Below are positions 26,603 to 38,135 of a stretch of 64,000 nucleotides of DNA, piece by piece. The notes under the pieces were generated by a model that was not told the origin of the DNA, did not search any database, and was given only the letters and a program-made list of their open reading frames with translations. The first letter of the stretch is position 1. Each line of letters begins with the position of its first letter. Source of the DNA: Planctomycetia bacterium (GTDB taxonomy: Bacteria; Planctomycetota; Phycisphaerae; UBA1845; Fen-1342); contig CP054190.1 in NCBI GenBank assembly GCA_015709575.1, positions 3,408,616 to 3,472,615 on the forward strand, written 5' to 3'. Both the position numbers and the translations under genes were made by a program.

Positions 26603-28422
26603 GACCGCGACCCCGCACCGCCGCGCAGCTCGCGCACCCGCGTAATGACGCGTGCGACCGCATCCTGCGGCGAAAGCGCGTGCTTTTGCGCCGGGTCGCG
26701 CCGTTCGCTGAACTCCACCACGCCCTCCGCCAGGCTCTTGCGTCCCACCACCAGCCGCAGCGGAAATCCGACCAGGTCGGCGTCCTTGAACTTGAACCCC
26801 GCCCGCTCGTCGCGGTCGTCGTACAGCACGTCCACCCCCTCGCTGCGCAACGCCTCGTACGCCCGCTCCGCGGCCGCAGACACCTCCGCATCGCGCGGAT
26901 CCAGCGAGATCACCACCGCCTCGAAGGGCGCGATCGACACCGGCCAGCACGCGCCGGCATCGTCATGATGCGCCTCGATCGCCGCCGCCACGATGCGGTT
27001 CAGCCCGATCCCATAACACCCCATCACCAGCGACTGCGGCTTGCCCTCACGGCCGAGGAACGTGGCCTTCATCGCGTCGCTGTACTTCGTACCAAGCTTG
27101 AACACATGGCCAACCTCGATCGCCGTCCGCAGGCGAATCGGGCTGCCGTCCGGCGAGATATCGCCGTCGCAGACCATGCGAATGTCCGCTACCGCCACAC
27201 GACACGCCGCGCCCGCCGGCGTCTCGATCGGGAAGTCGCGCCCCGGATTCACGCCAACGACGTGGTGATCCGTGCGATTGGCGCCGCTGGCCGCGTTGCG
27301 CATTGTGGCCACGTCGCGGTCAATCACCAGCATGTCGCCCGCGCCAAGCCGCTCCGCTAATCCCTGCGGCCCGGCAAAACCGACCGCGGCGCCCGTGAGC
27401 TTCTCGATCACCGCCGGCGCCGCCAGCTCCACCGCCGCACCGCACGCCTTGCGCAGCTTGATCTCGTTGATCTCGTGATCCCCGCGCACCAGTGCGACGA
27501 CGCGCACTTCGACCTCGCCGCCCTTCGCGCCGCCCGGCGCGGGAACCCGCGCCGTGAAGATCAACGTCTTGATCATCTGCGCCGGCGTCGTGCCCATCAT
27601 CCGGCAGACATCCTCCACCCGCCCCGCCCCCGGCGTATGCACTTCACGCAGCGACTGTGGCGAATCGCTCTGCGCCGCCAGCGGGCGGCAGGTGGCCCGC
27701 TCCGTGTTGGCCGCGTACTTCCCCGCCTCGCTGATAGCGACCGTGTCCTCACCCGCGTCGGTCAGCACCATGAACTCGTGCGACACGTCTCCGCCGATCG
27801 CCCCGCTGTCCGCCTCGACGGCGACATACGGCAGCCCGCAGCGCGAGAAAATCCGGCAATAGGCGTCGTACATCCGCTGGTAGCTGGCGTCCAACCCGGC
27901 TTTGTCCGCATCAAACGAATAGGCATCCTTCATCAGGAACTCGCGCGTCCGCAGCACGCCGCTCTTGGGCCGCGCCTCCCCGCGAAACTTCGTCTGGATC
28001 TGGTACAGGTTGACCGGAAGCTGCTTGTAGCTGCTCAGGTAGCCCCGCGCAATTTCCGTCACCACCTCCTCGTGCGTCGGACCCAGCACCGTGTGCTCGC
28101 GCCAGTCAGAAGCATCCCCGCTGCGCACCGGGCGCAAGCGCAGCAGCGTGTCCCCCATCGCCGCGACGCGGTTGGTCTCCTGCCAGAGGTCGATCGGCTG
28201 CAACACCGGCATGTGCAGCTCCAGCGCACCGGCCCGCTCCATTTCCTCGCGGACGATCGCCTCGACCTTTCGAAGCGTGCGGTACCCCAGCGGCAGATAG
28301 CTGTACACGCCCGCCGCCAACTGGCGGGTCATCCCCGAGCGCAGCATGAGTTGATGCGATGCCGCCGTCGCGTCTCGCGGCACTTCCTTGCTGGTCGGAA
28401 TGAAGTACTGCGTCCAACGCAT
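26599..28422 (-). CDS. proS: Prolyl-tRNA synthetase (bacterial type)
   Basis: 607 residues from the ATG at 28422, preceded by AGGAG. Class II motif 1 region (SHQLMLRSGMTRQLAAGVYSYLP), motif 2 (YQIQTKFRGEARPKSGVLRTREFLMKDAYSF) and motif 3 (VMGCYGIGLNRIVAAAIE) are clear. An editing (INS) domain with IKTLIFTAR and RGDHEINEIKLRK lies in the middle, as expected of the long bacterial type. The C-terminal anticodon domain has VDVLYDDRDERAGFKFKDADL. It charges tRNA-Pro and edits mischarged Ala-tRNA-Pro. It is divergent from flhF and overlaps the FAH gene. Confidence 0.95.
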   Translation of the reverse strand: MRWTQYFIPTSKEVPRDATAASHQLMLRSGMTRQLAAGVYSYLPLGYRTLRKVEAIVREEMERAGALELHMPVLQPIDLWQETNRVAAMGDTLLRLRPVRSGDASDWREHTVLGPTHEEVVTEIARGYLSSYKQLPVNLYQIQTKFRGEARPKSGVLRTREFLMKDAYSFDADKAGLDASYQRMYDAYCRIFSRCGLPYVAVEADSGAIGGDVSHEFMVLTDAGEDTVAISEAGKYAANTERATCRPLAAQSDSPQSLREVHTPGAGRVEDVCRMMGTTPAQMIKTLIFTARVPAPGGAKGGEVEVRVVALVRGDHEINEIKLRKACGAAVELAAPAVIEKLTGAAVGFAGPQGLAERLGAGDMLVIDRDVATMRNAASGANRTDHHVVGVNPGRDFPIETPAGAACRVAVADIRMVCDGDISPDGSPIRLRTAIEVGHVFKLGTKYSDAMKATFLGREGKPQSLVMGCYGIGLNRIVAAAIEAHHDDAGACWPVSIAPFEAVVISLDPRDAEVSAAAERAYEALRSEGVDVLYDDRDERAGFKFKDADLVGFPLRLVVGRKSLAEGVVEFSERRDPAQKHALSPQDAVARVITRVRELRGGAGSRS

Positions 28423-28656
28423 CCCGCGCTCCTGCCCGCCCCGATCCGCTTCGCTCCGCACGCCGCGGCTTCGACCGCACCGCCGGAATCGAGCGGCGTA
28501 TTGTGCTGCCAAGCCGTCCCGGCGGCAACGCGGGCCTATCCACGCGCGGATACTGCGCCCGCCGCCAGTCCGGTACACCGCCCGTCCGGCGATCCGCCGA
28601 TGGGGTCGAAGGCGGGAGGATCCCGCCGCAGCCGCGACTCGTGCCGGAAGCCACGG

Positions 28657-30015
28657 ATGGAACACCGCACCTTCGAAGCCCCGACGATGCCCGCCGCCCT
28701 GGAGCTCGTCAAGAAGTCCCTGGGCGCAGACGCGGTCATCATCCAGACCCGCACCCGTCCGCCCGGCCCAAACCCCAACCGCGTCACCATCATCGCGCAG
28801 GCCCCCCGCGCACAAACAACGGGCGCTCCGCCCGAACCGGCCGCCGTCCCGATGACCTCGACTTCGCGCGCCACAGCCGGCGCGACTCGTCGCACGGCCG
28901 CCGGCAGCCCGCCATCGCTCGCGCCGGCAGCGCCGAAGTCCTGGACGGTCCCGGATGCCGACCCCGCTGCCCCGATCATTCGTAACCGCCGCGGCGCCAC
29001 GCGCCGACGGGCGGCATCCCCCGTACCCGCGGTGCCGCTCCCATCATCATTCTGTTCACCGGCGGAGGAGCGGGTGTCAGACCGCGTGGCCGCGGCTCCG
29101 CCGCCGCGCGAGCGCTTTCCCAGCGAACAGAGTGGGGTCGTTGCCGCGGCCGAGTCCGCGGTTGCACCGTCCGGCGTCATCAAGCCCTCTGCCGCGTCCG
29201 GGCCGCGCGATGCCGAGCCGGCCCCCGACCTCGCAACCCTGTCCGACGCGCTCCGCACCGCCTATCAGCGGCTCGTGACCAACGACGTCGCCGAGGAACT
29301 GGCCCGACATCTGCTGGCACAGGTTGCGTGCGGAACGGCCAACCCCACCCCGCAGCAGATTGATTCACACCTGCGGACGCTGATTCGCGACATGCTGCCG
29401 CAAACCGCGCCGATATCGCTCACTCCGGGCGAGCAGCGCCGCGTGGCGATCGTCGGACCGGCCGGCGCCGGCAAGACCACTACCGTCGCCAAGCTGGCCG
29501 CACAGTTCAAGATCCGCGAAGGCCGCAACGTCGTCCTGCTCACGCTGGACTCGCAGCGCCTCGCCGCCCGCGAGCAGCTCGCCCGCTACGCCGAGATCAT
29601 CGAGGCCCCGCTGCACGGTGCGCAGGGTGTGGACGAGGTTCATGACCTGCTCGCGCGCTGCGACGCCGACCTGCTGCTGATCGACACCCCCGGCATCGGA
29701 CCGCGCGAGGAGGGCCGCTTCGTGCGCCTCGCCGCGCTGCTCCGTTCCGCCCGCCCGCACGAGGTGCATCTCGCGCTGCCCGGCAGCCTCAGCGCCGGCG
29801 CCTGTCGCCTGGCCATGCAGCGCTTCGCGCCGCTGCGCGTCTCGCACCTCCTGCTCACGCGCCTCGATGAGGCGGTCGGCATGGGCGTGCTGCTGAGCAC
29901 GCTCTCGCAGGCGGCCTTGCGCCTCTCCTACGTCACCAGCGGCCAGCGCGTTCCCACGGACCTCGCGGCCGCCAGCGCCGATGAGATCGCCGCCGGCATT
30001 CTCGCCCCGGTCTGA
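28657..30015 (+). CDS. flhF: Flagellar biosynthesis GTPase FlhF
   Basis: 452 residues from the ATG at 28657 with GGAAG upstream. N-terminus TFEAPTMPAALELVKKSLGADAVIIQTR is the FlhF B-domain start. A long Pro/Ala/Ser-rich linker runs ~60-190. The NG GTPase domain has G1 GPAGAGKTTTVAKLAAQF near 267, LLTLDSQRLAAREQLARYAEI, G3 LLIDTPGIGP, and G4 as TRLDEA instead of the usual TKLDE. FlhF is the SRP-like GTPase that sets flagellar position and number and works with FlhG. Neither flhA nor flhG is adjacent here; the flagellar genes of this organism are scattered (fliD-fliS at 5-8.5 kb). Confidence 0.9.
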   Translation: MEHRTFEAPTMPAALELVKKSLGADAVIIQTRTRPPGPNPNRVTIIAQAPRAQTTGAPPEPAAVPMTSTSRATAGATRRTAAGSPPSLAPAAPKSWTVPDADPAAPIIRNRRGATRRRAASPVPAVPLPSSFCSPAEERVSDRVAAAPPPRERFPSEQSGVVAAAESAVAPSGVIKPSAASGPRDAEPAPDLATLSDALRTAYQRLVTNDVAEELARHLLAQVACGTANPTPQQIDSHLRTLIRDMLPQTAPISLTPGEQRRVAIVGPAGAGKTTTVAKLAAQFKIREGRNVVLLTLDSQRLAAREQLARYAEIIEAPLHGAQGVDEVHDLLARCDADLLLIDTPGIGPREEGRFVRLAALLRSARPHEVHLALPGSLSAGACRLAMQRFAPLRVSHLLLTRLDEAVGMGVLLSTLSQAALRLSYVTSGQRVPTDLAAASADEIAAGILAPV

Positions 30016-30053
30016 GTCGGCGACGCGGCCGTGTGTCGCGCACTGCGCTCGAA

Positions 30054-31163
30054 TCACGCCGTATTGCGCCGGCGGTCACCTGCACGCGCGAAATACTCCC
30101 GCGCGATCCGCTCATACGCACCCGCCCCCGCCGCCAGCTCCGATTCCAGCACGTACTCATCCGGCGTATGCGAGCGGCGCGTGTCCCCCGGTCCGATCTT
30201 GACCGCCGGAATTCCCGACAGAAACACCATGTCGCTCATCGCCGGGCTGCCGGCCGGAGCAGCGCCCGCCAGGGACGCCAGGCACGCCTGCACGATCGGC
30301 TCATCCGCCGACGTCTGCACCGGCGCCAGCCGCCCGCTGTGAACATGCACCTCGGACGATAGCGCTGCACGAATCCGCTCGACCAGCGCCTCATGCGGCT
30401 GGTGGGGAGTCGTGCGGATGTCCGCCCAGAACTCACAGCGATCCGGCACCACGTTTCGCGCGACGCCGCCGCTGACCATCGTCACGTGCGCATGGCACGC
30501 GCCGAGCAACGGGTGCGCCGGCCCGAAGTCGAAGCCGCGCAGCCGCAGAATATCCGTCGCCGCCGTGTGAATCGCGTTGTCGGAGGAATCCGCGGGCGTG
30601 TTGGCCGGATGGCGCGAGCGCCCGACCGCGACGCAGCGAAGAATCAGCAGCCCGCGCTGCGCGATCATCGGCGCAAGTGACGTCGGTTCGCCCACAAGGG
30701 CAGCGTCGATCGGCCCCAGCAACGGCCGCACTTCTGACAGCCCCTTTCCGCTGATTTCCTCCTCGGCCGTGAGCGCCACGACCAGTGTCCCGCCCAACGC
30801 CCGCCCGCGCGCCATTCCCTCGGATAGCCGCAGCGCCGCCGCAACCAGCGCCGTGACACAACCCTTCGCGTCATTCGCCCCCAATCCGGTAATTCGCCCG
30901 GCATCCACGCGCGGCGTCCACGGATCGGCGCTCCAACCCTCGCCCGGCGGCACCGTGTCGAGGTGCGAGTTGAACAGCAGTCGCGGCCGGGGCTGATCGC
31001 CGATCTCGAACCAGAGATTGTTCAGCTCGCGATGCACGGTCAGCCCCGACCGGGTGCTCAACAAGGCCGCAAGATGGTCCACCAGCGCGCCTTCCTCGCG
31101 TGAAACGCTGCGGATGGCGACCAGGTCGCACAGAAAGCGGCAGAGCTGCTCAGGCGTTTGCAT
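30054..31163 (-). CDS. M20-family deacetylase/desuccinylase (ArgE/DapE type)
   Basis: 369 residues from the ATG at 31163. Metal and catalytic residues visible: FNSHLDTVPPG (His, Asp), GLGANDAKGCVTA (bridging Asp), LTAEEEISGKG (catalytic Glu-Glu), VGEPTS, and the C-terminal His in RRSHTPDEYV. The PxSGGVARNVVPDRCEFWADIR segment marks the dimerisation lid. Such enzymes remove acetyl or succinyl groups from amino-acid precursors in arginine or lysine synthesis. Size and motif spacing fit acetylornithine deacetylase or LysK; lysA elsewhere in the window leaves DapE open. The gene converges on flhF with 38 nt between. Confidence 0.8.
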   Translation of the reverse strand: MQTPEQLCRFLCDLVAIRSVSREEGALVDHLAALLSTRSGLTVHRELNNLWFEIGDQPRPRLLFNSHLDTVPPGEGWSADPWTPRVDAGRITGLGANDAKGCVTALVAAALRLSEGMARGRALGGTLVVALTAEEEISGKGLSEVRPLLGPIDAALVGEPTSLAPMIAQRGLLILRCVAVGRSRHPANTPADSSDNAIHTAATDILRLRGFDFGPAHPLLGACHAHVTMVSGGVARNVVPDRCEFWADIRTTPHQPHEALVERIRAALSSEVHVHSGRLAPVQTSADEPIVQACLASLAGAAPAGSPAMSDMVFLSGIPAVKIGPGDTRRSHTPDEYVLESELAAGAGAYERIAREYFARAGDRRRNTA

Positions 31164-31373
31164 CACGGAAGTATGCCGCGCCGTGCCGCACGCGGCGAGC
31201 GGCCGATCCAATCGCCCGATCGGCACGCGGATCAGCCGGGCCGCCTCGGCTGTCGCGACGGGAGTTCTCCGATCGGTTCCGGCCGTCGCCGCTTCGCCAT
31301 CTGGCCCGCTGTTTTTGGCGGTTTGCCCGGCCCCGGGTTATTCTGAGCGGAGTACCCCATCTCAAGGTGACAC

Positions 31374-31985
31374 ATGTCGGATGATCGCCAATCCCTGCTG
31401 GAGCGTGCCCGCCGCGGCGATCGCGACGCCATCAGCGCCCTGCTGGTCGAGGTCGGCCCGCAGGTGCGGGCGCGGCTGAACGGCCGCATCGGCGCGGCCT
31501 GGCGCGGAGTCCTCGACGAGGACGACGTGATGCAGGTCACTTACATGGAGGCATTTCTCCGCTTTTTCCAGTTCGCACCGCAGGGCGAAAACGCGCTGAT
31601 CGCCTGGTTGGCCCAGATCGCCGAAAACAACCTGCGCGACGCCATTCGCGGCCTGGAGCGGGCCAAGCGCCCCGACCCGCGCCGACGCGTGCAGACGAGC
31701 GCACAGGACTCCAGCTACGCGCTGCTGGAGAACCTCGCGCGCCATTCCGGCACACCCAGCAAGATCATGCGCCGCGAGGAATCCGTTTCGATGCTCGATG
31801 AGGCCATCGCGCAGCTCCCCGCGGATTATCAGACGGTCGTGCGCGAATACGATCTCGAAGGAAACTCCGCCGACGCCGTAGCCAAGAAGATGGGCCGCAC
31901 CGAAGGCGCGATCTACATGCTCCGCGCCCGGGCATTGGAGCGCCTCCGCGAGCTGCTCGGCTCGAGTTTTCTGCGCCTCGCGTGA
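31374..31985 (+). CDS. Sigma-70 family (ECF-like) RNA polymerase sigma factor
   Basis: 203 residues. Region 2 is recognisable (DEDDVMQVTYMEAFLRFFQF, then ALIAWLAQIAENNLRDAIR) and region 4 is LPADYQTVVREYDLEGNSADAVAKKM followed by EGAIYMLRARALERLRE. AAGGTG precedes the ATG. This type is abundant in planctomycetes and is often paired with Ser/Thr kinases. Here a kinase gene follows after 132 nt on the same strand, so kinase-linked control of the sigma factor, or co-regulation, is likely. No anti-sigma gene is adjacent. Confidence 0.88.
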   Translation: MSDDRQSLLERARRGDRDAISALLVEVGPQVRARLNGRIGAAWRGVLDEDDVMQVTYMEAFLRFFQFAPQGENALIAWLAQIAENNLRDAIRGLERAKRPDPRRRVQTSAQDSSYALLENLARHSGTPSKIMRREESVSMLDEAIAQLPADYQTVVREYDLEGNSADAVAKKMGRTEGAIYMLRARALERLRELLGSSFLRLA

Positions 31986-32117
31986 GCCGGTGCCGGTTTC
32001 GTCGCTCCAAGCTGTGGGCGACTCGCACATCCGCGGCGCGCTCCCGCACGGCTTGACGCGATCAAGGCCCGGACGCGCCGCGATCGGCAGCGCCAGTACG
32101 CGAAACAGGATGGGTGC

Positions 32118-33924
<1,807 letters not shown>

Positions 33925-33950
<26 letters not shown>

Positions 33951-34755
33951 CGCAGCGCCGGCCGCTGCGGCGGTGCGGGCGTTCACGCTGATCGAGCTGC
34001 TGGTGGTCGTTGCGATCATCGCGCTGCTGATCTCGATCCTGATTCCGGGGCTGACGCTGGCCCGCGAGCAGGCCCGGCGGACGCGCTGCGCGGCGAACCT
34101 GGCGCAGCTGGGGGTGGCGTGGCGGATGTACCTGGATGAGCACCAGGGGCGCTTCTTCACCGGCGTGGCGGCGAACCTGGTCTACGGCGGCGGGCAGGGC
34201 GCGGCCGGTCCGCCCTACGGCGCGCCCGCGGCGAACCCAGCGGCGCTGGTCCCCAAGCCGCTGAATCCGTACGTGTCACTGCCGGCGGCGCTGCCGACGG
34301 AGGCGGGGCTGGGACCGTTTCTATGCCCCAATGACAAGGGCGGGACGATCGTGCTGCCATCGAGCGCGGCGTTTCACGGGACGAGCTACTCGTGCAACCC
34401 GTTCCTGGTCGGAGAAAACGTGCGCCCGGTGCTGCCAACGGATCCCTGTCGGGCGGCGATCGTGGAGGTCAACACGCGCAGGCTGCGCCGCCCGTTGTCG
34501 GAGACGGAAGTGGGCGTCAGCGCCAGCGAGCTGATCCTGATGGGGGATTGGCCGTGGTTCGCGGACACGCAGTTCAACGCGGATTTCAAGGTGCACTGGC
34601 ACGGGCGGTTGCGAACGCACATGGTGGGGTTTCTGGACGGGCACGTGGAGTTCGTGAAGCTGCGGCGCGGGCTGTACGTCGGGCCGGGCTACGGGCTGAT
34701 TCCGTATAACGACCTGCGGGCGATGTTCGCGGGGTTGCAGGTGGAGTTGCCGTAG
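33925..34755 (+). CDS. Type II secretion/pseudopilin-like protein with prepilin leader
   Basis: 276 residues from a GTG at 33925 (GGAGAG upstream) inside the 3' end of the kinase gene. The basic leader ends at Ala before [22 protein letters not shown], the canonical prepilin peptidase site and helix, followed by [22 protein letters not shown] cysteine pair (LCPNDK, YSCNPF) and the C-terminal [17 protein letters not shown] match the large planctomycete family of pseudopilin-like proteins with a terminal DGH motif. It should be cleaved by a PilD enzyme and sit in the inner membrane with its head in the periplasm. Its function is unknown; overlap with the kinase gene suggests co-regulation. Confidence 0.88.
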
Positions 34756-34777
34756 CGGGCGCTGGTGAACTTTCCGG

Positions 34778-36175
34778 TCAAGGCGAGCCGAGAATCGCCT
34801 CGACAAACGGGTCGATGTCGAAGTTGTTCAAGACACCGTCGTCGTTCATGTCTCCGAGCAGGTCCACCACCTCTGGCGGAATATCCGGGTGCGCGGCCGA
34901 ATGGAGAGATCGGTCCACGACGGCCAGAACAAAGGCGTCGATGTCGAAGTTGTTGAGCACGCCATCGGCGTTCAGATCACCTGGGATGAGCGGGCGGATC
35001 GTCGTCCAGTGGACGTCAATGACCTGCTGGTTCACTGGCATCGCAAACCAGGTCATGGCGAAGCGGAAGCCCGGCTCAAGTGTTGAGCTGAGATATGGAC
35101 CGTAATCTACCGGGAAGGCATGTGACGGTCGGTTCGGTGTAATGGGAGTTGGATCAAACCAATCCGTCGCGACAGAGCCGTCAGCCTCATACATCTTCAG
35201 GCGAATTTCGGTGTTCCCGTTCCGCTCCCAGATGTGCACGAATCGGCCGTCCGACGCAATCTTGGGAATCCCGTTCGGATCGACCTGGACCGGCGTTCCC
35301 AACGGCTCGCCCATCGGGCTGAACCTCCGAACGAATCGAATAGAGCTGTCCGGATAACTGGACCAAGAGATGAGCCACGTTCCGTCGCTGAGAAATCGTG
35401 CGAAGTAACCGCGGGTGTCGCTCATCAGCGGAAGGACGATCGGGTCGGTCAGCGTCTGATCGGGCAGGATGCGCCGATAGCGGATGTCGTATCGAATTGT
35501 GCCGTGATTTCCCTGGTTGTACAGGACGCCCACGGACCCATCCGGCAGGAAGCCCGCGGTGGAGTTGAACACAATGGTGCCGCTCGGGAAGGGCGGCGGC
35601 GTGGCAACCTCGATCGGCGGGAAGAGCGGCGCACCGAGCAGGTCATGCTCCTGAAACAGGATCGCGCACTTCGAGCAGTTGTCAGCGCCGCCAGCGAAAG
35701 TCATCCCGATCCGGCTGCCGTCCGTCACAATGTTCTTGAAGCCGCCCTTGAACTCGTCCCCCAGTTCGATGACCGGCGTCAGTGCGACGCCGCCCAGATC
35801 GGTGACGACGGCGCGTGGGATGCAGCCGGGGTGCTCGTCGCACCAGGTGACCAGATGCCGGTCCGCCAGTCGCGCGAGAGACGGCGTCGGGAACCCGCGG
35901 GCGGCGGTAGCGACGAAGGTGGGGGGCAGCGTCGGCCGTCCCCAGGGGTCGAAGGCGCGCAGTTGAATGTCGGTCCAGGGGAAATCGCTGTAGTACTGCA
36001 TCGATACGCCCGACTCACTACCCGAGACGTGAGGGGCAAGCCAGCCGACCTGATAGTGCAGGGTCGATCGAAGCAGGCGCGTTTCACTGATCGTGAGCCT
36101 GTCGAACGTAGTCACCTGCGCTGCGGCCGCACTCGCGAAGAGCGGCAACACGACCAGGACGATTAGGCGCATCAT
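34778..36175 (-). CDS. Secreted protein with C-terminal dockerin-like repeats
   Basis: 465 residues. The start (ATG 36175, or the adjacent ATG 36172) has GGAGAA upstream and overlaps the stop of the preceding gene as ATGA. Signal peptide ~1-20 (LIVLVVLPLFASAAAAQ). The body is beta-rich without a recognised family. The last ~65 residues hold two dockerin-type calcium loops: DLNADGVLNNFDIDAFV and DMNDDGVLNNFDIDPFV. These bind calcium and usually dock to cohesins or, in planctomycetes, to unknown surface partners. It forms an operon with the larger dockerin-propeller gene upstream, so it would share that gene's switch. Confidence 0.85.
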   Translation of the reverse strand: MMRLIVLVVLPLFASAAAAQVTTFDRLTISETRLLRSTLHYQVGWLAPHVSGSESGVSMQYYSDFPWTDIQLRAFDPWGRPTLPPTFVATAARGFPTPSLARLADRHLVTWCDEHPGCIPRAVVTDLGGVALTPVIELGDEFKGGFKNIVTDGSRIGMTFAGGADNCSKCAILFQEHDLLGAPLFPPIEVATPPPFPSGTIVFNSTAGFLPDGSVGVLYNQGNHGTIRYDIRYRRILPDQTLTDPIVLPLMSDTRGYFARFLSDGTWLISWSSYPDSSIRFVRRFSPMGEPLGTPVQVDPNGIPKIASDGRFVHIWERNGNTEIRLKMYEADGSVATDWFDPTPITPNRPSHAFPVDYGPYLSSTLEPGFRFAMTWFAMPVNQQVIDVHWTTIRPLIPGDLNADGVLNNFDIDAFVLAVVDRSLHSAAHPDIPPEVVDLLGDMNDDGVLNNFDIDPFVEAILGSP

Positions 36176-38001
36176 TGCGATTCTCCATCGCCGCAGCGAG
36201 TCAGGATCATGTTCAGAATGTCAGCCGGGATTGGCGTGTTTGTCGCGCTGTACGCCCAGAGTACTCTCTCTGCAAAATAGTCCACTGAGGCCGAGCCAGC
36301 GGACCCCAGCATTGACTCGCCGCCATCATTGCAGGTGCATGGAATGGTAGTTGTGCATGTCGGCGACAGGAAGCGCTCGACGTGACAATCAATGTCGAAG
36401 TTATTGAACAGCCCGTCATAGTTGCAGTCGCCGATCGCGACGACGTTCGCGCCCGCGGCGATTCCCCAGCACTGATCCCAGCACTCCGGATACAATAGTG
36501 CCACAAGGAACGGATCAATGTCGGAGGTGTTAACGCATCCGCTGAGGTCAAAATCGCTTACGGCAGAGGCGGGCACCCTGAGCGAAAACACATAACCGTC
36601 GTTCACAACGATCAGGCTTCCATCCAGATCGACCGCGATCTGCCCGTGCGTTGGGCGCTTCAAGGTGTGTGCGCCTATGGTGGGGGGTGCATAGAACGCC
36701 GGGCTCCACTGCGGCACCAGGCGATTTTGGAGCGGATGGCCCGGCGGGTACTCTTCGTAGAGTCGGAAGGCTTCGATCTCGCCCGACAACCTCACGATAA
36801 ACCCGCGGCGCGATTCATCCACCGACGGCGCGCCCCACACCCAGCCGCCGGACTCCGTTCGGCTCTCGTTCAAGACAGTAAGGCCGTGGTCGACGAACAT
36901 GAATGTGCGCGACTCATTCCAGAAGAGCATCTCGCCCATCGGGCTGAGCGCGGGGGTGGATGAAATGTAGAATGCGGGCGACGATGGAATGCTCCACCGC
37001 ATGTTGTTGGGGGCGATTATGGTCTGGCTGTTATAGAAACCGTACAGATCAAAATCGTCAGACCCGACAACCGGGCAGCCGTCGATCGCCGCATTCGGCG
37101 AATCGTGAACCGCGGGCGACCCAAGGGACCCGGCACACTTCTGCGGCTCGGATAGATCCTCACAATCACCATCGCCGTGCAGGTTGATAGCGGCTTTCCA
37201 TGCCAGCGGAGCGTATATGCCGCCTGGTTGCAGGTTGCCGTCGGCGAAGAACGCGAATAGGCGCTCAGGGCTTCCGGGCGTCGCGGACTGTCCGAGAAAA
37301 CCGGTGACGTATACAAGCTTCTTCGAAGGATCCTCAAGCGATGGGCCAATTGCGGGTGTTTGTGCATCCTCGTTGGTCGGCAGAACCAGTGGCGACGCCC
37401 AAAGCACCGGATTGCTCACGTTGTCCGGGTCGAGACAGTGCAGCTGGCCCACAGACCACACGAACACTCGCTCGGTTTCTGGCTCAATCACCGCGAGCTT
37501 GGCAGATGAACTGCCGGACGCGACCGACATCGGAATAGGGAGAGACCATACCAAGGTGCCGGGAGATGGGAACGGCAACCAGCAATCAACGGAGTCGGCG
37601 GACCGGACGATAACACGCCCATCAGAAAGCAGAAGCGGCGTTCCCTTGGCACGTCTCAACGTTTCGATTGTGTGAAATGGGGCAACCGGTCCTACCAGCG
37701 GGCTGTAACTTAAATCGTCTGGATGAAAACGGTAGAAGCGCAGCTCGCCCTGCACCCCAGTTCCTGCCGCAGATACGACAATGAGCCGCTGATAACCACT
37801 CGCTCCGGTGTCAAACCAGCCGACCGCCGCACCGCCAAAATAGGACTGCGAGGTCGAAGACAGCGGAGCCCACCAGCGAAGTTCAGGATGCTCATGAACA
37901 GCACGGTGAGGCGACCGGCTCGTGCTACGCTCGTTCTGACCAAACATGGGCCACGGGTGCGAATAGTGAGACTGCGCAATCAACGACATCGGCGTCAACA
38001 A
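36172..38001 (-). CDS. Secreted dockerin beta-propeller protein, apparently phase-variable
   Basis: The open frame is usable only from a TTG at 38001 or an ATG at 37989 (606 residues), neither with an RBS, and would begin inside a signal peptide (ALLTPMSLIAQ, cleavage after Gln). In the same frame the codons further upstream read LALSCIALLTP, the missing hydrophobic core, but end at a TAG (38076-38074) with no start. A proper promoter, RBS (AGGGGTG) and ATG (38084) exist, but in another frame: reading from them ends at TGA 37997-37995. Between lies a tract of 8-bp repeats. Loss of one unit (or gain of two) would join the ATG to this gene. The mature part opens PWPMFGQN (PQQ-propeller style) and ends with dockerin-like loops (DLSGCVNTSDIDPF, DCNYDGLFNNFDID). 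Confidence 0.75.
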   Translation of the reverse strand: MLTPMSLIAQSHYSHPWPMFGQNERSTSRSPHRAVHEHPELRWWAPLSSTSQSYFGGAAVGWFDTGASGYQRLIVVSAAGTGVQGELRFYRFHPDDLSYSPLVGPVAPFHTIETLRRAKGTPLLLSDGRVIVRSADSVDCWLPFPSPGTLVWSLPIPMSVASGSSSAKLAVIEPETERVFVWSVGQLHCLDPDNVSNPVLWASPLVLPTNEDAQTPAIGPSLEDPSKKLVYVTGFLGQSATPGSPERLFAFFADGNLQPGGIYAPLAWKAAINLHGDGDCEDLSEPQKCAGSLGSPAVHDSPNAAIDGCPVVGSDDFDLYGFYNSQTIIAPNNMRWSIPSSPAFYISSTPALSPMGEMLFWNESRTFMFVDHGLTVLNESRTESGGWVWGAPSVDESRRGFIVRLSGEIEAFRLYEEYPPGHPLQNRLVPQWSPAFYAPPTIGAHTLKRPTHGQIAVDLDGSLIVVNDGYVFSLRVPASAVSDFDLSGCVNTSDIDPFLVALLYPECWDQCWGIAAGANVVAIGDCNYDGLFNNFDIDCHVERFLSPTCTTTIPCTCNDGGESMLGSAGSASVDYFAERVLWAYSATNTPIPADILNMILTRCGDGESQ

Positions 38002-38013
38002 CGCAATGCAACT

Positions 38014-38060
38014 GAGAGCGAGAGAGCGAGAGAGCGAGAGAGCGAGAGAGCGAGAGAGCG
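38014..38060. repeat. Octanucleotide tract (AGAGAGCG), 5 full units plus 7 nt
   Basis: Perfect 8-bp units at 38021, 38029, 38037, 38045 and 38053, preceded by a 7-nt partial unit (38014-38020). On the minus strand the tract reads CGCTCTCT and is open in all three frames, encoding Arg/Ser/Leu/Ala. It separates the promoter-proximal ATG (38084) from the dockerin-propeller frame. The distance between the two frames' ATGs is 95 nt; 87 or 111 nt would be in frame. Confidence 0.95.
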
Positions 38061-38107
38061 ACTGCGTGACGTGCTAGCGAGCATCTGACACCCCTACCAC
38101 GCTACGC

Positions 38108-38135
38108 ATCGTACCAGACTCCGCTGAACAGTCAA
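38108..38135 (-). promoter_or_regulatory. Sigma70-type promoter of the phase-variable operon
   Basis: Minus strand: TTGACT (38130-38135), 16-nt spacer, TACGAT (38108-38113). The start near 38101 leaves about 17 nt to the ATG at 38084, with AGGGGTG as RBS in between. Confidence 0.65.

Noticed and set aside
27475..28656. Long N-terminal extension of flhF across proS
   Set aside because: The frame is open by chance over the antisense of proS. The FlhF family start and an RBS are at 28657.
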